Under the pieces are notes generated by a model. The model was not told the origin of the DNA. It saw only the letters and a list, made by a program, of their open reading frames with translations, and searched no databases. Shown in pieces: positions 41,928 through 49,925 of a stretch of DNA of 64,000 nucleotides. Source of the DNA: an uncultured bacterium. Its GTDB lineage: Bacteria > Elusimicrobiota > Elusimicrobia > Elusimicrobiales > Elusimicrobiaceae. A program made the translations under genes and the position numbers. The first letter of the stretch is position 1, and every line of letters begins with the position of its first letter. The stretch is taken from NCBI GenBank assembly GCA_949294085.1, contig CASFFX010000003.1, positions 62,001-126,000 on the forward strand, read 5' to 3'.

Positions 41928-42950
41928 CTATTTTTTCTGGGAAGCCAACTGACCGCAAGCGGCCAGGATGTCGTTGCCCATACTTTTGCGAATGGTTACG
42001 CCAATGCCCATGGCTTTGAGCCCGGCGGCAAATTCCTTCACTACGCGGTCGCTGGTTTTTTCGCCGCGGCCCAAGTTGCATGCAATCAAATTGACGTGCA
42101 GCAGGTAATTGTCTTTAATACTGTAAATCCAATCGGCCAATTTGCGGATATGTTCCGGCCGGCTGTTTACGTTTTCAATTACGGAATATTCCAAAAACAC
42201 CTGCCGGCCCGTCATGGCGATGTATTCTTCCAACGCTTTTTTCAAATCGTCCAAATCAAATTTGCGGTTCACGGGCATCAGCTGGCTGCGTTCGGCATTG
42301 TCGGCATTATGCAGCGAAATGGCCAAATTGGCCTGGGGCAAATCCACCGCCAATTTGTGCAGTTTATCGGCAATGCCGGACGTGGAAATGGAAATATGCC
42401 GCGCGCCGATGTTCAAGTAGTCCGGGTCGGAAAGTTCTTTTGCCGCCTTGACGACGTTCAAATAGTTCAACAGCGGTTCGCCCATCCCCATAAACACCAC
42501 GCTGGAAATACGCTCCCCCAGTTTTTCCCGCCGGACATATTGATACCACATCAGCACCTGGTCGGTAATTTCTTCCTGGGTTAAATCCCGCTTGAAGCCC
42601 ATTTTCCCCGTGCTGCAAAACGAACAGCGCAGCGGGCAGCCCACCTGGCTGGAAACGCACACGCTCCACGCATCCTGCGGCTTAAGGAGCACGGTTTCAA
42701 TCCGCCAGCCGTCTTTAAGCGTCAGCAACGCTTTGGCCACTTTGTCGTGTTGGGAGCAGGTGATTTCGGTTACCTCAAAGCTCAGCAACGGGCAGTCCTT
42801 CTTGAGCTGTTCGCGCAAGGGCAGCGGCAGGCTGGTGGCTTCGTCCCACGAAGAAATGCCTTTATTAAAAATGGCTTCGCGCACTTGCCCAATGCGAAAG
42901 TTGGGCAGGCCGGCGTCTTTAATGTATTTTTTAACGGATTCAAAATTCAT
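41928..42950 (-). CDS. rlmN: Dual-specificity 23S rRNA/tRNA m2A methyltransferase
   Basis: Radical-SAM methyltransferase for A2503 of 23S rRNA and A37 of tRNAs. The 340-residue protein has the SAM cluster motif Cys105-x3-Cys109-x2-Cys112 (GCPLRCSFC), GMGEPLLNY and the second catalytic cysteine near the C-terminus (about Cys332 in ILAACGQL). AAGGA precedes the ATG. Upstream on the minus strand TATAAT lies about 20 bases before the start. Confidence 0.95.
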   Translation of the reverse strand: MNFESVKKYIKDAGLPNFRIGQVREAIFNKGISSWDEATSLPLPLREQLKKDCPLLSFEVTEITCSQHDKVAKALLTLKDGWRIETVLLKPQDAWSVCVSSQVGCPLRCSFCSTGKMGFKRDLTQEEITDQVLMWYQYVRREKLGERISSVVFMGMGEPLLNYLNVVKAAKELSDPDYLNIGARHISISTSGIADKLHKLAVDLPQANLAISLHNADNAERSQLMPVNRKFDLDDLKKALEEYIAMTGRQVFLEYSVIENVNSRPEHIRKLADWIYSIKDNYLLHVNLIACNLGRGEKTSDRVVKEFAAGLKAMGIGVTIRKSMGNDILAACGQLASQKK

Positions 42951-43056
42951 TTTTCTTTCCTTATTATGGATTATATATATTTTACCATTTTACGGGCGAG
43001 TGCTTGGCTTTTTGCCGCGGCCGGCCCGCCTGCGTGAAAAAACGCCTGTTTTTTAG

Positions 43057-43062
43057 TATAAT
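43057..43062 (+). promoter_or_regulatory. -10 box of the phosphohexomutase gene
   Basis: TATAAT ending nine bases before the ATG at 43072, with no Shine-Dalgarno between. GTGAAA 17 bases upstream is a fair -35. Confidence 0.5.
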
Positions 43063-43071
43063 ACCTGCACG

Positions 43072-44559
43072 ATGAGTGAAGATATCAAGTTTAGCACCGC
43101 CGGCTTCCGGGCCGTCACCGCAGACGGGCTTACCGCCCAGTCCGTACAACGTTTGGCTTACGGGATTTCCGAACACATTTTGGAACATCCCTTCTACGGT
43201 TTTGAAGGTGAAGGGTACCGCAAGCATTGCGCGGCTCAAGGCAAAAAGCCCAAAAAACCCCTCGTTTTGGTGGGGTTTGACACCCGTTTTCTATCTAAAC
43301 AATTCGCCTATATTGCCGCCAACGCCTTGGTGCAAAGCGGCATTACCGTAAAAGTGGCCGAACTCCCCCTTCCTACCCCCGTGGCGGAATGGGCCGTATT
43401 AAATGAATGCGCCGTGGGCGCCATTGTGGTAACCGGCAGCGAAGCCGAATACTACGTAAACGGCGTGAAATGGATTTCGTATTACGGCGGTATTGCCAAC
43501 AACGAAATCGTGCAGGATATTGAAAAACGCATTCCGTCCCCCAGCGCGCAGATCTTAAAAGCTTCCTCCACCGAGTTTGGCTATTTGAACGCGGCGGCCG
43601 TCGTTACCAAGGACTTGCGCAAAGGCTATTTGGCGCGCTTGGAAAAAATGATTGACGTCAAAGCGCTTAAAAAATCTAAGCTGAAAATCGCGGTGGACCC
43701 GCTGTTCGGCACGGCTAAAAACTATTTCCGCGATTTTTTGGAAAAACACGGCGTAACCGTGGAAGGCGTGCACGAAGGGGACGATGTCCTCTTTGGCGGA
43801 TACACGCCTAACGCAGGCCCCGTAAGCCTGACGGATTTGAAAAAGCTGGTAACGTCCAAAAAGATGAACTTGGGCATCGCCTGCAACCCGGATTGCGACA
43901 AATTCGGTATTATAGACGCCGACGGCAACTGGGTTTCTTCCAACGAAATTGCCCCCATGCTGCTGGAACACTTGGTGCGCAACAAAAAAGTGGGCGGCCG
44001 CGTGTGCCGCAGCGTCATTACTTCCAACCTGATAGACCAGGTGGCCAAAATGCACGGCCTGATGCTGCGCGAAACGCCCGTGGGATTTAAGTACATTACG
44101 GAACTGATGACCACCGGGCAATACATTATGGGGATGGAAGAATCCGGCGGGATTGCCGTAGCCAACCACATCCCGGACAAGGACGGCCTGCTGGCCTGCC
44201 TGCTGGTGGTGGACATGCTGGCGGTGGAAGGAAAATCCTTCAAACAGCTTAAGAAAGATTTTTACAAAAAATACAAACAGCTGTTTGACCAAAAAGTCAG
44301 TATTCCCAAAACGGAAACCGAAATTAACCGCATTATGGAACGGCTGGATATTCGCCCGCCGCTTTCTATCAACAAGACTTCCGTGTGGCGTATTGACTCT
44401 ACGGACGGATTTAAGTTTATTTTGAAGGGCGGCAGCTGGCTGGCTATTCGGCCGTCCAGCACCGAACGCCTGATTCGCATGTACGCGGAAGCGCAGGATG
44501 AAAAACTGCCGGCCGCGCTCATTAAAGAAGGCAAAAAAATTATAGACAGTATTGTCTAA
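43072..44559 (+). CDS. Divergent phosphoglucomutase/phosphomannomutase
   Basis: A 495-residue member of the alpha-D-phosphohexomutase family. The sugar-binding GMEESGG and the phosphate-binding loop IRPSSTERLIRMY are normal. The catalytic loop normally reads TASHNP; here it is TGSEAE (121-126), keeping Ser123 but losing His-Asn-Pro. The metal loop DxDxDR reads NPDCDK (272-277), with Asn for the first Asp and Lys for Arg. Activity could be altered, or the substrate may be unusual. It heads a plus-strand run with eno. Confidence 0.85.
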   Translation: MSEDIKFSTAGFRAVTADGLTAQSVQRLAYGISEHILEHPFYGFEGEGYRKHCAAQGKKPKKPLVLVGFDTRFLSKQFAYIAANALVQSGITVKVAELPLPTPVAEWAVLNECAVGAIVVTGSEAEYYVNGVKWISYYGGIANNEIVQDIEKRIPSPSAQILKASSTEFGYLNAAAVVTKDLRKGYLARLEKMIDVKALKKSKLKIAVDPLFGTAKNYFRDFLEKHGVTVEGVHEGDDVLFGGYTPNAGPVSLTDLKKLVTSKKMNLGIACNPDCDKFGIIDADGNWVSSNEIAPMLLEHLVRNKKVGGRVCRSVITSNLIDQVAKMHGLMLRETPVGFKYITELMTTGQYIMGMEESGGIAVANHIPDKDGLLACLLVVDMLAVEGKSFKQLKKDFYKKYKQLFDQKVSIPKTETEINRIMERLDIRPPLSINKTSVWRIDSTDGFKFILKGGSWLAIRPSSTERLIRMYAEAQDEKLPAALIKEGKKIIDSIV

Positions 44560-44595
44560 TCTGCGGCCGCGGGGCGGCCGAAAGGGGGTTTGTAT

Positions 44596-45867
44596 ATGGC
44601 TCGCATCAAAAAAATTACGGCAAGAGAAATTTTGGATTCCCGGGGCTATCCCACCGTGGCGGCAGACGTGCTGCTAGACGACGGCAACACCGGCACCGCC
44701 GCCGTACCCAGCGGGGCTTCCACCGGTTCGCACGAAGCGCTGGAACTGCGCGACGGCGGCACCCGCTACAACGGCAAAGGCGTGTTAAAAGCGGTCCAAA
44801 ATGTGGAACGCATTTCCCAACAGCTCGCCGGTATGGACCCGTTTGATATTCGTCTGGTGGACGAAAGCTTAATTGCGCTGGACGGCACGGAAAACAAATC
44901 CAACCTGGGCGCCAACGCCATGCTGGCTGTTTCCATGGCCGTATTGCGCGCCGGCTGCCACAGCGCAAAACTGCCGCTTTACCAGCACATCCGCAACGTG
45001 TATGGCCTGCATTACGATACGTACGTGATTCCCGCCCCGATGCTCAACATCGTCAACGGCGGCAAACACGCCGATTCGGGCTTGGACGTACAGGAATTTA
45101 TGATTGTTCCCACGGCGCCCAAAACCTTTGCCGAAGCCTTGTGCCAAGCCAGCGAAACGTACCACGCCCTGCGCAGCCTGCTTAAAGAAGAAGGCATGGT
45201 GATTGCGGTGGGAGATGAAGGCGGTTTCGCCCCCAAAATTACCAAACACGAAGACGTGTTGAAAACGATTCTCGCCGCCGCCAAAAAAGCCGGCCACCCG
45301 GAAATTTCCCTGGCGATGGACTGCGCCGCCAGCGAATTCTACCACGACGGGCACTACCGCTTTGAAGGCAAAATGTACTCCGCCGAGCAAATGACGGACC
45401 TCTATGCCGCCTGGTGCGCTGCCTATCCGCTGATTTCCATTGAAGACCCCTTGCAGGAGGACGATTGGGACGGCTGGAAACTGATTACCAAAAAACTCGG
45501 CAAAAAAATCAATTTGGTGGGGGACGATTTGTTCGTTACCAATCTCAAACGCCTGCAAAAAGGCATTGCCGAAAAGGCCGCCAACTCCATTTTAATCAAA
45601 GTCAATCAAATTGGCACCGTGTCCGAAACGATTGACGTAATGGCCTTGGCCGAAAAGAACGGGTACTCGCGCATTGTGTCGCACCGGTCGGGCGAAACGG
45701 AAGACACCTTCATCGCCGATTTGGCCGTAGCCACCAACGCGGGCGCCATCAAGACGGGAGCCCCGGCCCGCGCCGAACGCACCGCCAAATACAACCGCCT
45801 GCTGCAAATAGAAGCAGAACTGGGCGACAAAGCCGTGTACGCCCGCGCAGCGGCATTTGAAAAATAA
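44596..45867 (+). CDS. eno: Enolase
   Basis: Converts 2-phosphoglycerate to PEP. The start at 44596 (ATG, GGGGG upstream) is preferred to a TTG two codons earlier, giving 423 residues. Signatures include PSGASTGSHEALELRD, the metal-ligand segments SLAMDCAASEFY, SIEDPLQEDDWDGW and NLVGDDLFVTN, catalytic Lys in ILIKVNQIGTVSET and SHRSGETEDTFIADLAVA. The ATG of the next gene overlaps the stop. Confidence 0.97.
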   Translation: MARIKKITAREILDSRGYPTVAADVLLDDGNTGTAAVPSGASTGSHEALELRDGGTRYNGKGVLKAVQNVERISQQLAGMDPFDIRLVDESLIALDGTENKSNLGANAMLAVSMAVLRAGCHSAKLPLYQHIRNVYGLHYDTYVIPAPMLNIVNGGKHADSGLDVQEFMIVPTAPKTFAEALCQASETYHALRSLLKEEGMVIAVGDEGGFAPKITKHEDVLKTILAAAKKAGHPEISLAMDCAASEFYHDGHYRFEGKMYSAEQMTDLYAAWCAAYPLISIEDPLQEDDWDGWKLITKKLGKKINLVGDDLFVTNLKRLQKGIAEKAANSILIKVNQIGTVSETIDVMALAEKNGYSRIVSHRSGETEDTFIADLAVATNAGAIKTGAPARAERTAKYNRLLQIEAELGDKAVYARAAAFEK

Positions 45868-46163
45868 TGCAGGAACTCAAAAAACTTCTACTCCAACACA
45901 AAAAACAACTGCTGCTGGCCGCCGTGCTGGCAGCAGTCGTTGTGATATGTCTGGGGAGCAACATCCTTAGTTTATTCCACAACAAACTAGAACTGCGCAA
46001 GCTGGCCAGGCAAAGCGTCGTGCTGGACCAACAGTACGAAGAAATGCTGAAAAAAATGGCCTTGCTGCAAAAGCAGGACTTGGCGTACGTGGAAGAAATT
46101 GCCCGCACGCAGTACAATATGGTCAAACCCGGCGAAATTCAATTCCGGCTGACTGAAAAATAG
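45867..46163 (+). CDS. FtsB/DivIC-like septum protein
   Basis: A 98-residue protein with a short cytoplasmic N-terminus, one membrane helix (about 15-35) and a coiled coil, ending in the family-like motif VEEIARTQYNMVKPGEI. FtsB/DivIC proteins link division proteins FtsL and FtsQ at the septum. It follows eno with overlapping stop/start, a pairing that also occurs in other bacteria. Length and layout are typical. Confidence 0.87.
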   Translation: MQELKKLLLQHKKQLLLAAVLAAVVVICLGSNILSLFHNKLELRKLARQSVVLDQQYEEMLKKMALLQKQDLAYVEEIARTQYNMVKPGEIQFRLTEK

Positions 46164-46170
46164 AGGTTTT

Positions 46171-46779
46171 ATGCACATAGACGTAATCAACCTGGGCCCG
46201 ATGGACAACTGCACGTATCTGGTCAGCGAGGGGCAGGACGCCCTGCTGATAGATCCGGCCTGGGACATGAATTTTTTGGAGCACACCCTCAGCGAAAAAA
46301 AACTGAACTTGCTGGCGGTGCTGTTTACGCATGGGCATTTTGACCACGTAAAATTTGCCCAAACCCTGCTGGAAAAACACCACCTCAAGGCGTATATAGA
46401 AAAAGAGGATGTGGTGCTGTGCGGCATAGACCCGCATATGCTCCACGCCTACGAAGGCGCCCAACAGCTAAAAATAGGGCCTTTTGACGTGGAAATCATC
46501 CCCACGCCCGGCCACACCGCGGGCGGGGTGTGCATCAAAATCGGCCAGGCGCTCTTTACCGGGGACACACTCTTCCCCGGGGCGTGCGGGCGGGTGGATT
46601 TGCCGTCCTCCAATCCGCGCCATATGCGCCAAAGCCTGTTAAGACTGTCCCAACTGCCCGAGGACACCCAAATTTTTGCCGGGCACAGCTACGGCGGGAA
46701 ATGCAGCTCCACCATTGGTTATGAACGCTTGAAAAATCCCTTTATGCGCAACGCCATACGGGATAAGGACTCGCTGTAA
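46171..46779 (+). CDS. Metallo-beta-lactamase fold hydrolase (glyoxalase II-like)
   Basis: A 202-residue hydrolase with the zinc motif THGHFDH (HxHxDH), a third His in TPGHTAGG, Asp in LFTGDTLFPG and the final GHSYGG. These match the short YcbL/glyoxalase II-like group. The substrate is not determined. It starts 8 bases after the ftsB-like gene and its stop overlaps lgt. Confidence 0.92.
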   Translation: MHIDVINLGPMDNCTYLVSEGQDALLIDPAWDMNFLEHTLSEKKLNLLAVLFTHGHFDHVKFAQTLLEKHHLKAYIEKEDVVLCGIDPHMLHAYEGAQQLKIGPFDVEIIPTPGHTAGGVCIKIGQALFTGDTLFPGACGRVDLPSSNPRHMRQSLLRLSQLPEDTQIFAGHSYGGKCSSTIGYERLKNPFMRNAIRDKDSL

Positions 46780-47564
46780 TGCACCCGGTATTTTTGCAGA
46801 TTGGCTCTTTTGAATTGGCCAGCTACGGCCTGATGACCGCGCTGGGGTATGCGGCGGCGGCGTTGTATTTGCTGCCGCGGCTTAAAAAAATCGGCCTGGA
46901 CAAGGATACTTTTTGGAACCTGATTTTTATTGCCTTTATGGGGGCACTGGCCGGGAGCAAGCTGCTCTATATTGTGGTATCCTGGCCGCAGCTGGGCGCT
47001 ACGCTGGCCGAAAAACTGACCAACATCGTGCGGGACTTCCGCTACGGGTTTGTTTTCTTTGGCGGGATGATTGTGTCGGTCGGGGCGTTAGTTTGGTACA
47101 TCCGCCGCAAGGGACTGCCGCTTTTAAAAACGGCCGATTTTTTAATTGTCGGCTTGCCGCTCGGGCACGCATTTGGACGGATTGGGTGCTTTTTGGCGGG
47201 CTGCTGCTATGGCCGCCCGACGGATATGCCGTGGGGCGTGGTATTTTCCGACCCGCACTCGCTGGTCGCGCCGGAGTTATTGGGCGTGCCGCTGCACCCC
47301 ACCCAACTGTATGAAGCCGCCGGCAACTTGATTTTATTTTTTCTGCTCCATACCGCCTCCCAAAAGCCGCACCGGGCGGGCACGATCTTGGTGGAATATG
47401 TGCTGGGCTACAGCCTGATGCGCTTTGTGATTGAATTTTTCCGCGGGGATTTCCGCGGGGAATACATGGCCGGGCTTTCCCCCTCGCAAGGGATTGCGCT
47501 GGTGGCGGCGGCCGCCGCGTTTTATTTATGGAGCCGCTTAAAAAAGGATAAACAAAATGGCTGA
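46779..47564 (+). CDS. lgt: Prolipoprotein diacylglyceryl transferase
   Basis: Inner-membrane enzyme that attaches diacylglycerol to the lipobox cysteine of prolipoproteins. The 261-residue protein has about seven helices, the Lgt signature region FGRIGCFLAGCCYGRPT (near 130-146), HPTQLYEA and RFVIEFFRGD. It overlaps the hydrolase upstream and the pseudouridine synthase downstream. Confidence 0.95.
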   Translation: MHPVFLQIGSFELASYGLMTALGYAAAALYLLPRLKKIGLDKDTFWNLIFIAFMGALAGSKLLYIVVSWPQLGATLAEKLTNIVRDFRYGFVFFGGMIVSVGALVWYIRRKGLPLLKTADFLIVGLPLGHAFGRIGCFLAGCCYGRPTDMPWGVVFSDPHSLVAPELLGVPLHPTQLYEAAGNLILFFLLHTASQKPHRAGTILVEYVLGYSLMRFVIEFFRGDFRGEYMAGLSPSQGIALVAAAAAFYLWSRLKKDKQNG

Positions 47565-48465
47565 GAACAAAAAAATCGTTTTTGATGGGTATTCCCGCCG
47601 GCTGGACGTGTTCGCCGCCGACGAATTGGCCGACTTTTCGCGCGCCATCGTGCAGAAAATGATTAAAGACGGCAAAATTACCGTCAACGGCAAAAAGGTA
47701 AAACCTTCCTGGCCGCTTACGCGGGGCGAAGTGGTGGAAATACAAATGCCCGCCGTACAAGCCAAAACCCGCCTGAGCGATTTAATCATCCACGATGCCA
47801 AAGATTTTTTCGTGCTCATTAAACCCGCCGGTATGCTGGTGCATCCGCAAAGCCCCGTGTGGGAAGAACACCCCGAGGCCGTTTTCTCCGCGGAGGAAAC
47901 CTTGGTGTCCGTCATCCTGGCCGATCCGCCCAAAGGCTTTGACCTTTCCACCCCCCGCGCCGGGCTGGTGCACCGGTTGGACCGCGAAACCAGCGGCGTC
48001 ATGCTGGTGGCCAAAAATCCGGAATTTCAAGCGGAAATGGTGGCGCTGTTTGCCAACCGGCAAGTGCACAAAACCTACCACTCCATTGCCTGCGGCGAAG
48101 TGCCCGACGACGAAGGCACCATTGACGTACCAATTGGCCGCGTGACCGGCGGAAAAATTAAAGCCTCCGATGTGGGGCGCGAAGCCATTACCGACTACAA
48201 GGTGCTGGAACGCAAAAACGGGTTTACCTATATAGAGCTTTATCCCCGCACCGGGCGCACCAATCAGCTGCGCGTTCACTTAAGCTGGCTGGGATATCCC
48301 GTCCTGGGGGATTGGCTTTACCGCGGGGCTACGGCCGACCGGCTGATGCTGCACGCACGCCGGATTGAATTTAAGCACCCGCTGACGGGGAAAAATTTGA
48401 AATTTGAAGCCCCCGTCCCGCCGGATTTTATCGCCGCGTGGAAACGCGTTACGCAAACAAACTAA
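47557..48465 (+). CDS. RluA/RluD-family pseudouridine synthase
   Basis: Isomerises uridine in rRNA. The 302-residue protein has an N-terminal S4-like RNA-binding domain (RLDVFAADELADFSRA to about 70), then the catalytic motif HRLDRETSGVML with the essential Asp, and the C-terminal TGRTNQLRVHLSWLGYPVLGD. RluD is the closest type, but site specificity cannot be read from sequence alone. A terminator follows. Confidence 0.93.
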   Translation: MAENKKIVFDGYSRRLDVFAADELADFSRAIVQKMIKDGKITVNGKKVKPSWPLTRGEVVEIQMPAVQAKTRLSDLIIHDAKDFFVLIKPAGMLVHPQSPVWEEHPEAVFSAEETLVSVILADPPKGFDLSTPRAGLVHRLDRETSGVMLVAKNPEFQAEMVALFANRQVHKTYHSIACGEVPDDEGTIDVPIGRVTGGKIKASDVGREAITDYKVLERKNGFTYIELYPRTGRTNQLRVHLSWLGYPVLGDWLYRGATADRLMLHARRIEFKHPLTGKNLKFEAPVPPDFIAAWKRVTQTN

Positions 48466-48483
48466 CGCGGGCCCTTCTTTTAT

Positions 48484-48516
48484 GCGCGTGCCGAAACAAA
48501 CGGCACGCGCTTTTTT
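48484..48516 (+). terminator. Intrinsic terminator after the pseudouridine synthase gene
   Basis: GCGCGTGCCG-AAACAAA-CGGCACGCGC followed by TTTTTT. Confidence 0.92.
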
Positions 48517-48519
48517 ATG

Positions 48520-48672
48520 ATCCAAACTAATTAGTTTTTTGGCTTTCTTTTTGGCGGGAAATAGCGTATTTTATAAAGAGAGATCAACCGGAAACCCCTG
48601 TTCCGTTTCACTTCCTACTAGTTTTTACCCGTCCGGACCGCGAGTGGGGACTCGCCACCCGGGCAAATGCTA
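48520..48672 (+). other. Non-coding stretch with several hairpins
   Basis: No gene seen. On the plus strand a TATAAA box near 48571 is followed by two small hairpins (CGGAA / TTCCG and GCGAGT / ACTCGC) and then by the strong hairpin at 48673-48710. This could be a small structured RNA with its own terminator, or merely intergenic debris. Confidence 0.3.
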
Positions 48673-48710
48673 CAAAAGGCCCCGTTCCATGGGAAGAACG
48701 GGGCCTTTTG
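48673..48710. terminator. Bidirectional intrinsic terminator
   Basis: Perfect 15-pair stem CAAAAGGCCCCGTTC / GAACGGGGCCTTTTG. The T-rich end on the minus strand serves the GNAT-fold gene. Confidence 0.82.
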
Positions 48711-48742
48711 ATTGGGTAAAACAACCGCGGGGACTTTTGCCG

Positions 48743-49852
48743 CTACAGACTTTTTTGATACAGCCGATAGCGCTTGCTGGGGTGGCAGCCGCACTCCAAA
48801 ATACCGCGGATAATGCCTTCGTTATCTTCCAGCACCCACGACAGCTCCGCCTCGTTCCACACGGCAACGCCGTGGTCAATGATGTGCTTAATTAGAATCA
48901 GGTCAATGCCGCGCTTTCTAAACTGGGGCGATACGCCCAGCATAATCATACGGGCGTCTTTAATTTTATGCCACGCCCACAGCGCTTTCAGCACGCGCCA
49001 CGGGTTGGCCAGCGAGCCTTTCAACTCTTTAAGAACGTGGTTCATGTTGGGAATTAAAATGTAAAATCCGGCCGGTACGCCGTCCACTTCCAACACGCAT
49101 GTCCCTTCCGGACGCACGATTAATTTCAATTCTTTTACCACGTCCGCCATTTCCTGCCGGGACATGGGCACAAAACCCCAGTTTTCCGCCCACGCCTCGT
49201 TATAAATTTTGCGGATTACCTCGGCTTCTTCTTCTATTTTTTTCAAATTCAGCCGTCTTAGCGTAATGCCTTTCCCGCGCGAGCACCGGGCGCACACTTT
49301 CAAAAACCGTTCCGAAAATTGATCGTCCTTGCTGCGCTGGAAAGCCAACAAATCTTTAATTTTGCTAAAGCCCGCCCCCTCAATCAGCTGGGCATAATAC
49401 GGATAGTTGTACGGCATCATAATGGCGGGCATACTGTCAAACCCGTCTATCAACAACCCATACACGTGATTGCTGGACGGATTGGCCGGGCCGCGCACCG
49501 CGCTTACGCCTTTGGCACGGAGCCATTTTTCCGCCGCGTCAAACAGCGCCCGCGCTGCCTGCGGGTCGTTAATGCAATCAAAAAATCCGAAAAATCCGAT
49601 ATTTTCTTTATGGTATTCGTTATGGGCACGGTTGACCAGCGCCATAATCCGCCCGACGGGTTTCCCGTTTTCAAACGCCATAAACAAAGCCCGTTCGCCG
49701 TGCGTCCAAAAAATATGGTCCGCACGAAGCAAATGCTTGGTGTCGGCCTTCAATTCGCCCACCCAATACGGGTCGTTTTTGTACAACTCAAACGGAAAAT
49801 TGATAAACGCGTCTAATTCCTGCTCGGTCAGCTCTCGCACATGTACGTCCAT
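48743..49852 (-). CDS. GNAT-fold N-acyltransferase-like protein
   Basis: A 369-residue cytoplasmic protein with a GNAT-like fold in two halves. The N-half contains FMAFENGKPVGRIMALVN and FDCINDPQAARALFDAAEKWL. The middle has RGPANPSSNHVYGLLIDGF. The C-half has VLEVDGVPAGFYILIPN and MIMLGVSPQFRKRGID, the acetyl-CoA-binding-like loop. It resembles YghO-type proteins. It lies just after a serine-palmitoyltransferase-like gene, though a terminator separates them. A role as an N-acyltransferase in sphingoid or amino-lipid synthesis is an inference from that neighbourhood. GAGGTG precedes the ATG. Confidence 0.78.
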   Translation of the reverse strand: MDVHVRELTEQELDAFINFPFELYKNDPYWVGELKADTKHLLRADHIFWTHGERALFMAFENGKPVGRIMALVNRAHNEYHKENIGFFGFFDCINDPQAARALFDAAEKWLRAKGVSAVRGPANPSSNHVYGLLIDGFDSMPAIMMPYNYPYYAQLIEGAGFSKIKDLLAFQRSKDDQFSERFLKVCARCSRGKGITLRRLNLKKIEEEAEVIRKIYNEAWAENWGFVPMSRQEMADVVKELKLIVRPEGTCVLEVDGVPAGFYILIPNMNHVLKELKGSLANPWRVLKALWAWHKIKDARMIMLGVSPQFRKRGIDLILIKHIIDHGVAVWNEAELSWVLEDNEGIIRGILECGCHPSKRYRLYQKSL

Positions 49853-49876
49853 AAAGGCACCTCACTTACAAAAAAG

Positions 49877-49911
49877 AAAACCCCGGTCTTGCCGCAGCCA
49901 GAACGGGGTTT
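49877..49911 (-). terminator. Intrinsic terminator after the oxoamine synthase gene
   Basis: Minus-strand AAACCCCG / CGGGGTTTT stem with a long loop followed by CTTTTTTG, just before the GNAT-gene ribosome binding site. Confidence 0.72.
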
Positions 49912-49925
49912 CCCTAGGAAAGAAC

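Noticed and set aside
48539..48895. Plus-strand frame of 118 codons spanning a terminator
   Set aside because: It crosses a perfect terminator hairpin and the end of the opposite gene, with no recognisable protein.
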